Assembly: GCA_035299505.1 (NCBI GenBank)
Contig: DATGWL010000085.1
Location: 18,309-82,308, forward strand
DNA length: 64,000 nt
Reading direction: 5' to 3'
DNA from: M3007 sp035299505
GTDB taxonomy: Bacteria; Bacteroidota; Bacteroidia; Chitinophagales; Saprospiraceae
Both the position numbers and the translations under genes were made by a program. The notes beneath the pieces are model-generated. The model saw only the letters and a program-made list of their open reading frames with translations. It searched no databases and was not told where the DNA came from. This document shows positions 25,295-33,318 of this stretch, in pieces (positions within the stretch are counted from its first letter, which is position 1; the number at the start of each line of letters is the position of its first letter).

Positions 25295-27019
25295 TTAGTG
25301 TTGAATCTCAAACTTTTGCATGTAAATGCTTCCGGACTCATCCTGTACTCTGGCAATAAAAATACCGGCAGGTAAATGGCTAATATCAAGGCTTCCACCA
25401 TTTGAAATGGTTGCCATTGCACTAATGCCGCCCCAAATAGGATAAATTTGAACATCAAGTAGAGGCGACGCCACCGGAAGTGTTAACTGAACCTGATGAA
25501 CTGCCGGGTTTGGATAAATGGACAGTCCATTTTGTGAGACGGATGAGTTGCTGAATTTTGTTCCAACAGACTCGGATGTCAGTTTAACAATCCAAATATC
25601 ATCCTCCCCGTGTAGTAATCCGCTAACATCGCCATTATTTGACCGTGTATACCCAACAAATAAGTAACCGCCATCATCTGTTACAAGTATATCTTGAATG
25701 ACGTCTTTATTACTACCTCCAAATGTAATGGACCATTGGATGTCATAATTTTCATCCAATTTTAGGAGCCATCCATCCCTATCCCCTTTGTTTTGGGTAA
25801 TATCGCCATTTGCGGAGGATGAGAATCCTCCAAATACCAGGCCTCCATCGGGGGTTGGCTTGTAGACATCTAAAAAGTCCTCCGAACTCCCACCAATTGT
25901 TTTTCCCCACAAAATATTTCCTTGAATATCAAATTTTACTATCCAAACATCCTGGTATCCATGATTTCCTGTTATATCCCCATCATTTGATGTGGTGTGT
26001 CCTGTGAGAAGCAATCCACCGTCTTCAGTTTGATCCAAGGAACCCGGGTTGTCTTGTTGGGTTCCTCCAATTGCTTTTTCCCATTCTAATTGACCATCTG
26101 AAGAGAGTTTTACCATCCAGATATCTTTTAAACCATGGTGCCCGGAAACATCCAGATCATTTGATCTGGTACTACCCGCAATCACGAAACCTCCATCGCT
26201 CACCTGAATTACTTGATTAACCGACTCATCCTGACTTCCACCAAGCACTTTTTTCCATTGAATGATACCAAAACTTGATAACTTCAGAATCCATATATCA
26301 TCTTCACCATGGTTTTCACCAACCTGGCCATCCGTTGATTTGGAAACTCCTGCTAAAATATATCCGCCGTCTGAAGTTTGGATAGTGTAATTGGCTTGAT
26401 CATAATCGGATCCACCAAAAGTTCTTTTCCATTGAGTATCCCCGTCAGGTTTTAATTTTATAATAAAGAAATCGCTGTTGCCATAGTTAACCAAAATATC
26501 ACCGTCAGTTGATTGAACTCCTCCCGAAATTACATAACTTCCATCGGTTGTTTGCATGAAGTTATTCATATTGTCATAATACGAGCCTCCAATACAACGC
26601 TGCCAGTCTATACCAAGGGTGTCGTCCAAAGTAACAACCCATCCATCAGTAGACCCATGATGCCCTGCTACATCGCCGTCTGAGGAATAGGTTGTACCCA
26701 GCATAAAATACCCACCTCCAGTTTTTAGCCCAATTTTGGGTTGATTTTCATTGTTAGATCCTCCGATCAAACGTTGTTTTTGAATGGTACCGTTTTCAGC
26801 TAATTTAGTTACTACCCAATCAAAGTCGCCGTGGCTTCCCGGCAGCTCCATTCCCAGGCTACTGCCGGTAACCATATATCCACCATCTAAGGTTGGCTTA
26901 ACTTCATATGCACCGTCAATGTTAACTCCTCCTAAAAGATGTTGCCATTCTATCGTTGGCTGCGCAATAAGATTCGACGAAACCAGGAAAAAAACGAAAA
27001 TGAAAGTTGAGATCTTCAT
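25295..27019 (-). CDS. Eight-repeat T9SS surface protein
   Basis: The 574-residue protein has a signal peptide ending near SNLIAQ. The body has eight repeats of about 55-57 residues. Each has W-x-K/R-x-x-GGS-x-x-D, then T-x-DGGY-x-x-x-G, then S-x-DGDV-x-x-x-HG-x-x-D-x-WI-x-KL. This spacing suggests a beta-propeller with one blade per repeat. A type A sorting domain follows from about LSIYPNPAVHQVQL. The Asp-rich loops (SNDGDV, HGEDD) could bind calcium, which is an inference. It is followed downstream by the cold-shock terminator region on the other strand. Function unknown. Confidence 0.88.
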   Translation of the reverse strand: MKISTFIFVFFLVSSNLIAQPTIEWQHLLGGVNIDGAYEVKPTLDGGYMVTGSSLGMELPGSHGDFDWVVTKLAENGTIQKQRLIGGSNNENQPKIGLKTGGGYFMLGTTYSSDGDVAGHHGSTDGWVVTLDDTLGIDWQRCIGGSYYDNMNNFMQTTDGSYVISGGVQSTDGDILVNYGNSDFFIIKLKPDGDTQWKRTFGGSDYDQANYTIQTSDGGYILAGVSKSTDGQVGENHGEDDIWILKLSSFGIIQWKKVLGGSQDESVNQVIQVSDGGFVIAGSTRSNDLDVSGHHGLKDIWMVKLSSDGQLEWEKAIGGTQQDNPGSLDQTEDGGLLLTGHTTSNDGDITGNHGYQDVWIVKFDIQGNILWGKTIGGSSEDFLDVYKPTPDGGLVFGGFSSSANGDITQNKGDRDGWLLKLDENYDIQWSITFGGSNKDVIQDILVTDDGGYLFVGYTRSNNGDVSGLLHGEDDIWIVKLTSESVGTKFSNSSVSQNGLSIYPNPAVHQVQLTLPVASPLLDVQIYPIWGGISAMATISNGGSLDISHLPAGIFIARVQDESGSIYMQKFEIQH

Positions 27020-27249
27020 ATGTGCTAATTTTTGAAATGATTAGCAAATGTGTATCAGTTAGAAGATTCGAGAAAAGGACAATTTTTTAGCATTCCACCG
27101 GCGCGAACGGAGCTGAGATATTCAAAGAAGTCTAAAAATAGAGTTCCTGATAAGTATAATTACCTGAATTATTGGACTAATAGGCTATGTCCCTCCGGAT
27201 AATGGGCAAAGAAGTATCTGATTTTTACTAAAACAGACCTGTGAACGAC
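27020..27249. other. Gap with nothing recognised
   Basis: This 230-base gap separates two minus-strand genes. I see no ORF, hairpin or repeat of note; CACATTTG on the minus strand near 27046 is one base off a -7 box for the repeat-protein gene. Confidence 0.5.
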
Positions 27250-28716
27250 CTACTTTTTCATGTTTCGCACTTTTTCCAGAAGCCATAAACTATCAACGAT
27301 CCTATTCTGGGTCTTGATCCGATTTTCAAGTTGGATCGATCTGTGCTTATCATCCGGCTTTGAAAGTGCTAGTTGTCGCAATATCTTGGTAAATTTCAGG
27401 TTGGACTCCTTTTCTAAATTTGACATGGATTTAGTCACCGTTCGTTCTAGATACTTTCTGAAAGCGTCAATTTTATATAAAAGCAGGTCTGATTGGAGTT
27501 CATACAGGTTCATCAACTCCAATCTGCGGGTTATCAGCATAAGAAATGGAGCAGTAGTATGAAATGGCAAATAAGCCATGGAGGTTTCGTATTGTTTATC
27601 AGCAAAGAAATACATAGCCAGACAATAATGATAGTGATCAATAGCGGAATCTGTTGTTAGGATAAGATCCTTATGCTTATCAATAAAGGCTTTCGTCCAC
27701 TCTTTTTTATTTATTTTGAGTGCAATTTTTATAATATTCAGCATTGCATATGGATGTATAAAACCGTTATGATATAAATATCCTTTTTCCAGGTTTTCTT
27801 TATGGATATGGTGTAGTGCCTCATAAAGAGTAAGTTTCTCATCCTCGTTTTCTGCAAGATTGGCTCGTAAAGTGCAAATGTTTCGCAGGTATGTGTGGAG
27901 TTCACGTATGGTTTCATTGGTTAAAAATTGTTCCCGGGCTTTTAGAAACTGCAGAAAATACTCGAAATCCTGTTTGGTTGGGTTATTGTGTAAAAACAAG
28001 ACCTGGATCTTTCTGCGAATGGCTAGCAATGGACTTTGGGCTTCATAAACATCAAAATAGGTTGGGAAATCAAGGCCCAATGCAGAAATATTGATTTTAG
28101 TTTCATGCATAACCTCTCCCTGCAACAGCAATCTATTCAGGAGTTCAACGCGCTCTGTGAAATAAAAAAAATCAAGCTGTTGAATGGTATCTGGTATAGA
28201 CAAATCGTTTTTCCAGGTATTAACCATGCTTTTCCATTCATGTTCTTCTCTGTATACCAGATATTGAAAATGGTATCGTTCTGTTGACTCGAGTGATTGG
28301 ATTTGTATTTCAGCCTTAAGTTTTTGCATCTGGCGCTCATATAACCCATCCAAACTTTTAGCTCTTAACATGCTGATAAAATCCAGGTCTCGTTGTAAGC
28401 TATTATCCTCCCTGTTATAATAACGGGTTGCCAAGAAATGCTCTAATGTTTCCCTTAATTTTATGGTGATTTTCTCCAAACGCGAAGCAGAAAATGGTTT
28501 TTCCGGAAACAGGTATGCATGCAATTTGGCCTTTTCCAGGGTTTGATTGGTCTGCCCCGATTTTCCAGTGGTTTCCATTAGGAAGTCAAAATACCGTGAT
28601 AAAAGTGTAGCATTTGTTTCCGGAACGAAGAATGGACTTTTTATAAAAAGCCTGAAAGAAGATCTTTCTTCCGGGGTAAACTTCCCTGCGATTTCCAGTA
28701 CTTTGGACGTTGCCAT
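27250..28716 (-). CDS. Large helical protein of unknown function
   Basis: I do not recognise a named family. The 488-residue product has no signal peptide or membrane segment. It is rich in Leu, Lys, Glu and aromatic residues and looks almost entirely alpha-helical, possibly TPR-like. The N-terminus, SKVLEIAGKFTPEERSSFRL followed by SPFF, suggests an N-terminal helical domain that ends in a conserved-looking aromatic patch. I recall similar proteins of about 480-500 residues in Saprospiria annotated only as hypothetical; this is memory, not a search. It is divergent from the beta-helix gene and shares a double promoter motif with it. Confidence 0.7.
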   Translation of the reverse strand: MATSKVLEIAGKFTPEERSSFRLFIKSPFFVPETNATLLSRYFDFLMETTGKSGQTNQTLEKAKLHAYLFPEKPFSASRLEKITIKLRETLEHFLATRYYNREDNSLQRDLDFISMLRAKSLDGLYERQMQKLKAEIQIQSLESTERYHFQYLVYREEHEWKSMVNTWKNDLSIPDTIQQLDFFYFTERVELLNRLLLQGEVMHETKINISALGLDFPTYFDVYEAQSPLLAIRRKIQVLFLHNNPTKQDFEYFLQFLKAREQFLTNETIRELHTYLRNICTLRANLAENEDEKLTLYEALHHIHKENLEKGYLYHNGFIHPYAMLNIIKIALKINKKEWTKAFIDKHKDLILTTDSAIDHYHYCLAMYFFADKQYETSMAYLPFHTTAPFLMLITRRLELMNLYELQSDLLLYKIDAFRKYLERTVTKSMSNLEKESNLKFTKILRQLALSKPDDKHRSIQLENRIKTQNRIVDSLWLLEKVRNMKK

Positions 28717-28758
28717 TTGTAGGTAGTTAATTTGATTTCTGATTTATTATGCTTACCC

Positions 28759-28776
28759 TATTTTTGGCCAAAAGTA
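28759..28776. promoter_or_regulatory. Divergent double -7 box (28.76 kb)
   Basis: TATTTTTG at 28759-28766 faces right toward the beta-helix gene (start 28785). The minus-strand box TACTTTTG at 28776-28769 faces left toward the helical protein gene (start 28716). The two boxes are separated by two bases and form an imperfect palindrome. The same arrangement occurs at 63039-63056. Confidence 0.7.
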
Positions 28777-28784
28777 AACTAAAT

Positions 28785-29966
28785 ATGCAACGACTGATTT
28801 TGAGCGTGTATCTGATCTGTTTATCTAATTCGCTCAGCGCCCAACCCGAACTGGAAAAACTCTTCCAAACCCAGCTCATCATGGCCGAAGACGGCTCCTC
28901 TGTGCAGTTTCCGGAAGGTAAATTTTACTTGTCCAATACCCTGTGGCTGGATGGTAAAAAGAACATCTCACTGCGCGGCGCAGGCCAGGGCAAAACCATC
29001 CTGTCTTTTATTAATCAAAAACAGGGGGCTGAAGGCATCAAGGTCACCAATGCACAAAACATTGTAATTGAACAACTTACTGTTGAAGATGCCAAAGGCG
29101 ACCTCATCAAAACCCAGCAGGTAAAGGGATTGGTGCTTCGCGATGTAACCGCTCAATGGACCGGCAAACCCAAGCCCAGTAACGGCTCCTACGCACTTTA
29201 CCCGGTGCAATGCAGCCAGGTGCGTATTGAACGCTGCACCGCCATTGGCGCCTCAGATGCCGGCATTTATGTAGGACAATCGGATTCCGTCTGGGTAACC
29301 GATTGTGTGGCCAAATGGAACGTGGCAGGTATCGAAATTGAAAACACCACTAATGCCTGGGTTTGGAAAAACAAGGCTTTTGATAATACCGGAGGCATTC
29401 TGGTGTTTGATTTGCCAGACCTGCCCAAAAAGCGCGGCGGGCATGTTAAGGTTTACGACAACCTCGTGACCCGAAACAACTTCCGCAATTTTGCCCCTCC
29501 CGGAAACATTGTGGGTAAGGTGCCACCTGGCACCGGCGTTATGATCCTGGCCACCAATGACGTGGAGGTATACAACAACAAAATCTGGGAAAACAAAACC
29601 GCATCCACAGCAATTGTGAGCTACTTCATTGCAGAAACACCCATTAAAGACAAGGATTACAACCCTTATCCATCCCAGATTTATATTCACGACAACCTGT
29701 ATTCCATGGGCAAAAGAATGCCTACCTGGAAGAGTAAACTGGGATTCATCTTTTGGTGGAAATTTGGCAAAAGGGTGCCTCATATCCTGTACGATGGCAT
29801 TCAAAACCCGGATTGGGTGGATGCGGATGGCGAGTTGAAGCAGGGATATGAAATTTGCATTCAAAACAATGAAAACGGCACTTTCGCCAATATCCGCGCC
29901 GACAAGCTGGGATTGTTTAAAGGAAAAATCAGCAAAGACCGCAAACCTTATGATTGCAAGTTATAA
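28785..29966 (+). CDS. Parallel beta-helix repeat protein (TIGR03805-like)
   Basis: The 393-residue secreted protein has a signal peptide ending near SNSLSAQ. Rungs of a right-handed parallel beta-helix are visible, for example IVIEQLTVEDAKGD, VRIERCTAIGASDAGIYVG, VWVTDCVAKWNVAGIEIE and VEVYNNKIWENKT. It overlaps the next gene, a di-haem cytochrome, by 17 bases. This matches the known association of family TIGR03805 (beta-helix) with TIGR03806, whose joint function is undescribed as far as I know. The ATG at 28785 gives the signal peptide; the upstream ATG at 28749 would add 12 residues in the promoter region. Confidence 0.87.
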   Translation: MQRLILSVYLICLSNSLSAQPELEKLFQTQLIMAEDGSSVQFPEGKFYLSNTLWLDGKKNISLRGAGQGKTILSFINQKQGAEGIKVTNAQNIVIEQLTVEDAKGDLIKTQQVKGLVLRDVTAQWTGKPKPSNGSYALYPVQCSQVRIERCTAIGASDAGIYVGQSDSVWVTDCVAKWNVAGIEIENTTNAWVWKNKAFDNTGGILVFDLPDLPKKRGGHVKVYDNLVTRNNFRNFAPPGNIVGKVPPGTGVMILATNDVEVYNNKIWENKTASTAIVSYFIAETPIKDKDYNPYPSQIYIHDNLYSMGKRMPTWKSKLGFIFWWKFGKRVPHILYDGIQNPDWVDADGELKQGYEICIQNNENGTFANIRADKLGLFKGKISKDRKPYDCKL

Positions 29967-30987
29967 AACCGGCTTAGTCCTGCTGATCTGTGGATTCCTG
30001 ATATGTCAGGCATTTTTGCCCGATTCTGTACCTGCGCCTAAAATGCAGCTATCTTCCTATGGATTTTTCCAGGGGCCTCTGGCTGATTTGAAGCCGGCTA
30101 ATGGAGTTTTTCCTTATGAAGTAAATGCCCCGCTTTTCAGCGATTATGCGGAAAAGGCCCGGTTCATTTATCTGCCGGAAGGCGCCCGGCTCGGCTATCA
30201 TCCGGATGGTTCGTTCGATTTTCCGGATGGTGCGGTTATTATCAAAAACTTCTATTACTGGAAGGATGTCAGGCAGCCCGGAATGGGTCGTAAAATATTG
30301 GAAACCAGACTGTTACTCAAAGAAAATGGCGCCTGGAAAGCGCTTGAATACTTGTGGGACGACAGTCAGACAGAGGCTGTGCTGGAGGTGGCGGGCGCCA
30401 GTTTTCCGCATCAATGGGTAGACGCCAGAGGTAAAAAACAAGAGATCACGTATATCGCCCCCAACCTGAACCAATGCAAAGGATGCCATTCCTACGATGG
30501 CGCATTTGTACCCATTGGGGTTACTGCCCGTCAGTTAAACCGGATAGAACAGGGTGAAAATCAGTTGCTTCGCTGGCAGCGGGAGGGACGCCTGCAATTG
30601 CCCGATGGCTTTATGCCGGAAAAAGCTCCCAGGCTGGCCGATTACCGCCTGCCCGAAACCGAACTCAACGCCGCCGCCAGGGGCTACCTGGATGGCAACT
30701 GTGCCCATTGTCACAACCCGCATGGCCCGGCCAGCACCAGCGGTATGTTTTTGGAGTATAACCAGACAGAACCCGAGCGCATAGGTATTGGCAAGCCCCC
30801 GGTAGCGGCAGGGCGGGGTAGCGGTAGTCGCAAATACGGTATTGTGCCGGGAAAACCTCAGGAAAGCATCCTGCTGTTTCGGATGGAAAGTGATGATCCG
30901 GGAATTCGTATGCCGGAATTAGGCAGGCAACTACCACATGCCGAAGGCATTGCGCTGATTAAAAACTGGATAAAAAACATGGAATAA
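29950..30987 (+). CDS. SO2930/HNE_0200-family di-haem c-type cytochrome (TIGR03806-like)
   Basis: The 345-residue protein has an N-terminal hydrophobic export segment, and two haem c motifs: CKGCH at about residues 176-180 and CAHCH at about 251-255. The N-terminal domain contains FPYEVNAPLFSDYAEKARFIYLP, here read in parts as PLFSDYAEK and RFIYLPEGA, which is typical of this family. The start ATG at 29950 lies inside the beta-helix gene, a 17-base overlap that indicates translational coupling. The protein should be exported and bind haem outside the cytoplasmic membrane. Redox partner and substrate are unknown. Confidence 0.87.
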   Translation: MIASYKTGLVLLICGFLICQAFLPDSVPAPKMQLSSYGFFQGPLADLKPANGVFPYEVNAPLFSDYAEKARFIYLPEGARLGYHPDGSFDFPDGAVIIKNFYYWKDVRQPGMGRKILETRLLLKENGAWKALEYLWDDSQTEAVLEVAGASFPHQWVDARGKKQEITYIAPNLNQCKGCHSYDGAFVPIGVTARQLNRIEQGENQLLRWQREGRLQLPDGFMPEKAPRLADYRLPETELNAAARGYLDGNCAHCHNPHGPASTSGMFLEYNQTEPERIGIGKPPVAAGRGSGSRKYGIVPGKPQESILLFRMESDDPGIRMPELGRQLPHAEGIALIKNWIKNME

Positions 30988-31004
30988 TATCCAATGTCCA
31001 ATAT

Positions 31005-31194
31005 CCAATGTCCATCCCGAGTACTCGGGACCAAGTGGTGCGGGTGCTTGGCGTCAGCACAACTGCTGGGCATTACTCGCCTGAATGGTGAGACTTCATG
31101 ATTCCCTTTCGCCATTCAGGCGAAAACAACCATACAGTTGTGCTGACGCCAAGCACCCGCACCACTTGGTCTCGAGTACTCAGATAGACATTGG
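31005..31194. repeat. Nested giant palindrome, copy 1
   Basis: A left arm of 61 bases and a right arm of 60 bases are nearly perfect reverse complements. The innermost 35 bases (31031-31065 and 31135-31169) match exactly. The outer part of the left arm contains TCCCGAGTACTCGGGA (31015-31030). Between the arms a second hairpin pairs CGCCTGAATGG (31078-31088) with CCATTCAGGCG (31112-31122). AATGTCC/AATATCC-type heptamers border the left side. It fills the gap between the cytochrome gene and the lipoprotein gene at 31206. Confidence 0.92.
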
Positions 31195-31205
31195 ACCTTT
31201 TTACT

Positions 31206-31652
31206 ATGAATTACTTAAATTTAGTTTTCCTGATATTGTTGACTGCTTGCAGTGGTAATTCTGGAAAATTACCCGCCTATAAGGAGGAAACTCATAGCCT
31301 TGATACTGTTCAGGTGTATTTGGATTTTTATTTTGTAAATCGGGACATTCAACTGAAGGATACATGTACTGGTAAAAGATCGTTTTTGAGCACTGATATC
31401 AGGGTAAAACAAATGGAAAAGTATGTTTTCATTTGCGTTCTTGTTCCGGATACCTGTCTGCTACAAGGAGAAACAGATATTATAAATACGTTGGAATACA
31501 ATCCACAGGGCGAAATTCGTGCTGTAAAATCAGGTACCTTCTCATTTGATGATCCATCTTCTTTTTTCCAGCATAAGGAGCATTTTGATAGTATTTTGCA
31601 CCAGGAGCCAGTACTTTCCTCATTTTTGAGAAAGCATATGACTGGAAAGTAA
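31206..31652 (+). CDS. Small lipoprotein of unknown function
   Basis: I do not recognise a family. The 148-residue protein has a lipoprotein signal peptide with lipobox LTAC, Cys15. The mature part has two or three more Cys residues (DTCTG, FICV, DTCLL) and mixed strand/helix character with an acidic, Phe-rich C-terminal segment. It is enclosed by the two copies of the nested palindrome, upstream from 31005 and downstream from 31695, and its start lies 12 bases after copy 1. Base composition is more A/T-rich than its neighbours. It may be a cargo gene carried between two repeat copies or an old resident; the sequence does not decide. Confidence 0.7.
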   Translation: MNYLNLVFLILLTACSGNSGKLPAYKEETHSLDTVQVYLDFYFVNRDIQLKDTCTGKRSFLSTDIRVKQMEKYVFICVLVPDTCLLQGETDIINTLEYNPQGEIRAVKSGTFSFDDPSSFFQHKEHFDSILHQEPVLSSFLRKHMTGK

Positions 31653-31694
31653 TTATGTAGATGGTTGATACGTCAAACAAATGCAGGCACAACA

Positions 31695-31939
31695 AATATC
31701 CAATATCCAATATCCAATATCCAATATCCAATGTCCATCCCGAGTACTCGGGACCAAGTGGTGCGGGTGCTTGGCGTCAGCACAACTGCTGGGCATTACT
31801 CGCCTGAATGGTGAGACTTCATGATTCCCTTTCGCCATTCAGGCGAAAACAACCATACGAATGTGCTGACGCCAAGCACCCGCACCACTTGGATATTGGA
31901 TATTGGATATTGGATATTGGACATTGGATATTGGATATT
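31695..31939. repeat. Nested giant palindrome, copy 2, with inverted heptamer arrays
   Basis: Five AATATCC units and one AATGTCC (31695-31736) are followed by TCCCGAGTACTCGGGA (31738-31753). A 31-base arm at 31754-31784 pairs exactly with 31862-31892, and the central sequence and inner CGCCTGAATGG hairpin match copy 1. The right side is seven GGATATT or GGACATT units (31891-31939), the reverse complement of the left array. The whole 245 bases can therefore fold on themselves. No gene lies in this gap of about 360 bases. Confidence 0.93.
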
Positions 31940-31975
31940 AAAAAAACGAGCCCGGCGGATCTGTATCCGCCGGGC
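31940..31975 (-). terminator. Terminator of the anti-sigma-like gene (minus strand)
   Basis: GCCCGGCGGAT (31950-31960) pairs exactly with ATCCGCCGGGC (31965-31975) around CTGT. On the minus strand it is followed by CG and a run of T (31940-31947 as A on plus). It lies 35 bases past the stop of the gene at 32011 and is directly against the end of the heptamer array. Confidence 0.88.
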
Positions 31976-32010
31976 TTCATCCTTACTGCTAAAAATGTTT
32001 CTTTTGGGCC

Positions 32011-32526
32011 TTATTGCTGCTTGTGTTTATTGGCCTCTGTAGTGTTAGGAGGCAGGGTTGTTTTACTTCCCGGAAGCGGTTGCGCAGCGTTATCTGATGA
32101 CTTGCTTGCGGGAGCGGCGTTATTTTCTGGCTTGGCGGCCGGTTTGGCCGTGTTGGTCCTGGCTTTTGTTTCAGTAGATACTTTAGGCGCAGTATCCGCT
32201 GCTTCACCAGTGGTATTGACAGTATTTACTGGCGCAGTTACAGGTTGCTCAGTACCGGTTGGCTGAACATTTTGCGGCTCAGTTGGAGTCGGCCTTGAGG
32301 AAAACCAGTACACTCCGGCCACAATCAGAACCGCCATAGAGGCCAGCAGTACGATTGAACTTAAGCTCCATCCTTGTTTCGGAGCCGCCTGTATGTTGTG
32401 CTGTATGTTTTGCCAAACACGATCAGAAGGCTTGTCCCATCCGGAAGACGCCGGTGTGTCCGGCATCTGCTCAAAAGTTTTGCGGAACAGATCGTCAATC
32501 GGATTTGGTTGCTGTTGCTCAGTCAT
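32011..32526 (-). CDS. Putative anti-sigma factor (single-pass membrane protein)
   Basis: The 171-residue protein has a cytoplasmic N-terminus of about 53 residues, one membrane helix near residues 55-76, and a periplasmic tail rich in Pro, Thr, Ala and Lys. It overlaps the ECF sigma factor gene by eight bases and is translated after it. That position and topology are the basis for calling it an anti-sigma factor; the cytoplasmic part (DDLFRKTFEQMPDTPASSGW) fits the short sigma-binding tails seen in Bacteroidota, but no zinc motif is present. The tail has no obvious sensor domain. Function is inferred. Confidence 0.65.
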   Translation of the reverse strand: MTEQQQPNPIDDLFRKTFEQMPDTPASSGWDKPSDRVWQNIQHNIQAAPKQGWSLSSIVLLASMAVLIVAGVYWFSSRPTPTEPQNVQPTGTEQPVTAPVNTVNTTGEAADTAPKVSTETKARTNTAKPAAKPENNAAPASKSSDNAAQPLPGSKTTLPPNTTEANKHKQQ

Positions 32527-33082
32527 GGGTGGTATGGTTGATTTTGAAAGATTTGTCCAGGATTTTCTTCAGAAACTCCCGGGCTTTATAAAGTTGACTT
32601 TTACTGGTGCCAATGCTGATGCCCAGTTGTTCCGCGATTTCCTCGTGGCTGAATCCTTCAATGGCGTAAAAGTTGAATACTGTTCTGTATCCGGGCGGCA
32701 GTTTTTGCAGATAAGACATCAGTGTTTCTGCGTCGAGATTAGAAGCAAAATCCTCCTCTGTGTGGAATTTGCTTTCAAATACGTTGAAATCTGGCACGTC
32801 CTTCACAAAATCTCTTTGCTTGCGCAAGTGACTCAGCGCCGTATTCACCATAATCCGGCGAATCCAGCCGCCCAGCGCACCATCGCCCCGAAATTGTGCC
32901 ATATCGCGGTAAACACGCACAAATCCGTCCTGCAACATATCTTCCGCCTCTGCTCGGTCTTTGGCATACCGTAATAGTATCCGGAACATCGGTACACTAT
33001 ACTGATGATATAGAGCCGATTGATGTGCCGAACTCCCTTTTAGGATTCCGCTGACTAGTTCCTGATCGCTGAATTGATGCAT
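32519..33082 (-). CDS. ECF-type RNA polymerase sigma factor
   Basis: The 187-residue protein has sigma region 2 (LYHQYSVPMFRILLRYAKDRAEAEDMLQDGF) and region 4 (LPPGYRTVFNFYAIEGFSHEEIAEQLGIS), quoted here as LLRYAKDRAEAEDMLQDGF and GFSHEEIAEQLGIS. Region 1 and region 3 are absent, which is the ECF pattern. I chose the ATG at 33082 because upstream sequence to 33259 is not conserved in character. It is co-transcribed with the overlapping anti-sigma-like gene. Neither SusC nor a TonB receptor is adjacent, so the signal and regulon are unknown. Confidence 0.92.
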   Translation of the reverse strand: MHQFSDQELVSGILKGSSAHQSALYHQYSVPMFRILLRYAKDRAEAEDMLQDGFVRVYRDMAQFRGDGALGGWIRRIMVNTALSHLRKQRDFVKDVPDFNVFESKFHTEEDFASNLDAETLMSYLQKLPPGYRTVFNFYAIEGFSHEEIAEQLGISIGTSKSQLYKAREFLKKILDKSFKINHTTHD

Positions 33083-33284
33083 GTTGGTTTGAACAAAATG
33101 TTTGGTGTGGTTTGTGAGATTTCGGTTGCCCGGGTTGCAAAAAAAAACAATTTTTTTTCCCCGACGGGCAGATAACGACAAAGGAAAGGGTTCTATTGGC
33201 TCCGGCAGTAAACCAGGTCCATTCATATATCGCAAAAACAAAGCCATTTGTCCATGCACTTACCGTGGTTTATGAAGCTGTGCC

Positions 33285-33292
33285 TATTTTTG
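33285..33292 (+). promoter_or_regulatory. -7 box for the TIGR04222-like gene
   Basis: TATTTTTG matches TAnnTTTG, 26 bases upstream of the ATG at 33319. The rest of the 33083-33318 divergent region shows no other strong element. Confidence 0.55.
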
Positions 33293-33318
33293 TACAAACC
33301 CAGTCCAACTTTTCAACC

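Noticed and set aside
31808..32266. Plus-strand ORF spanning the terminator and anti-sigma-like gene
   Set aside because: It crosses the palindrome and terminator and is antisense to the anti-sigma-like gene; its amino acids are translated repeats.
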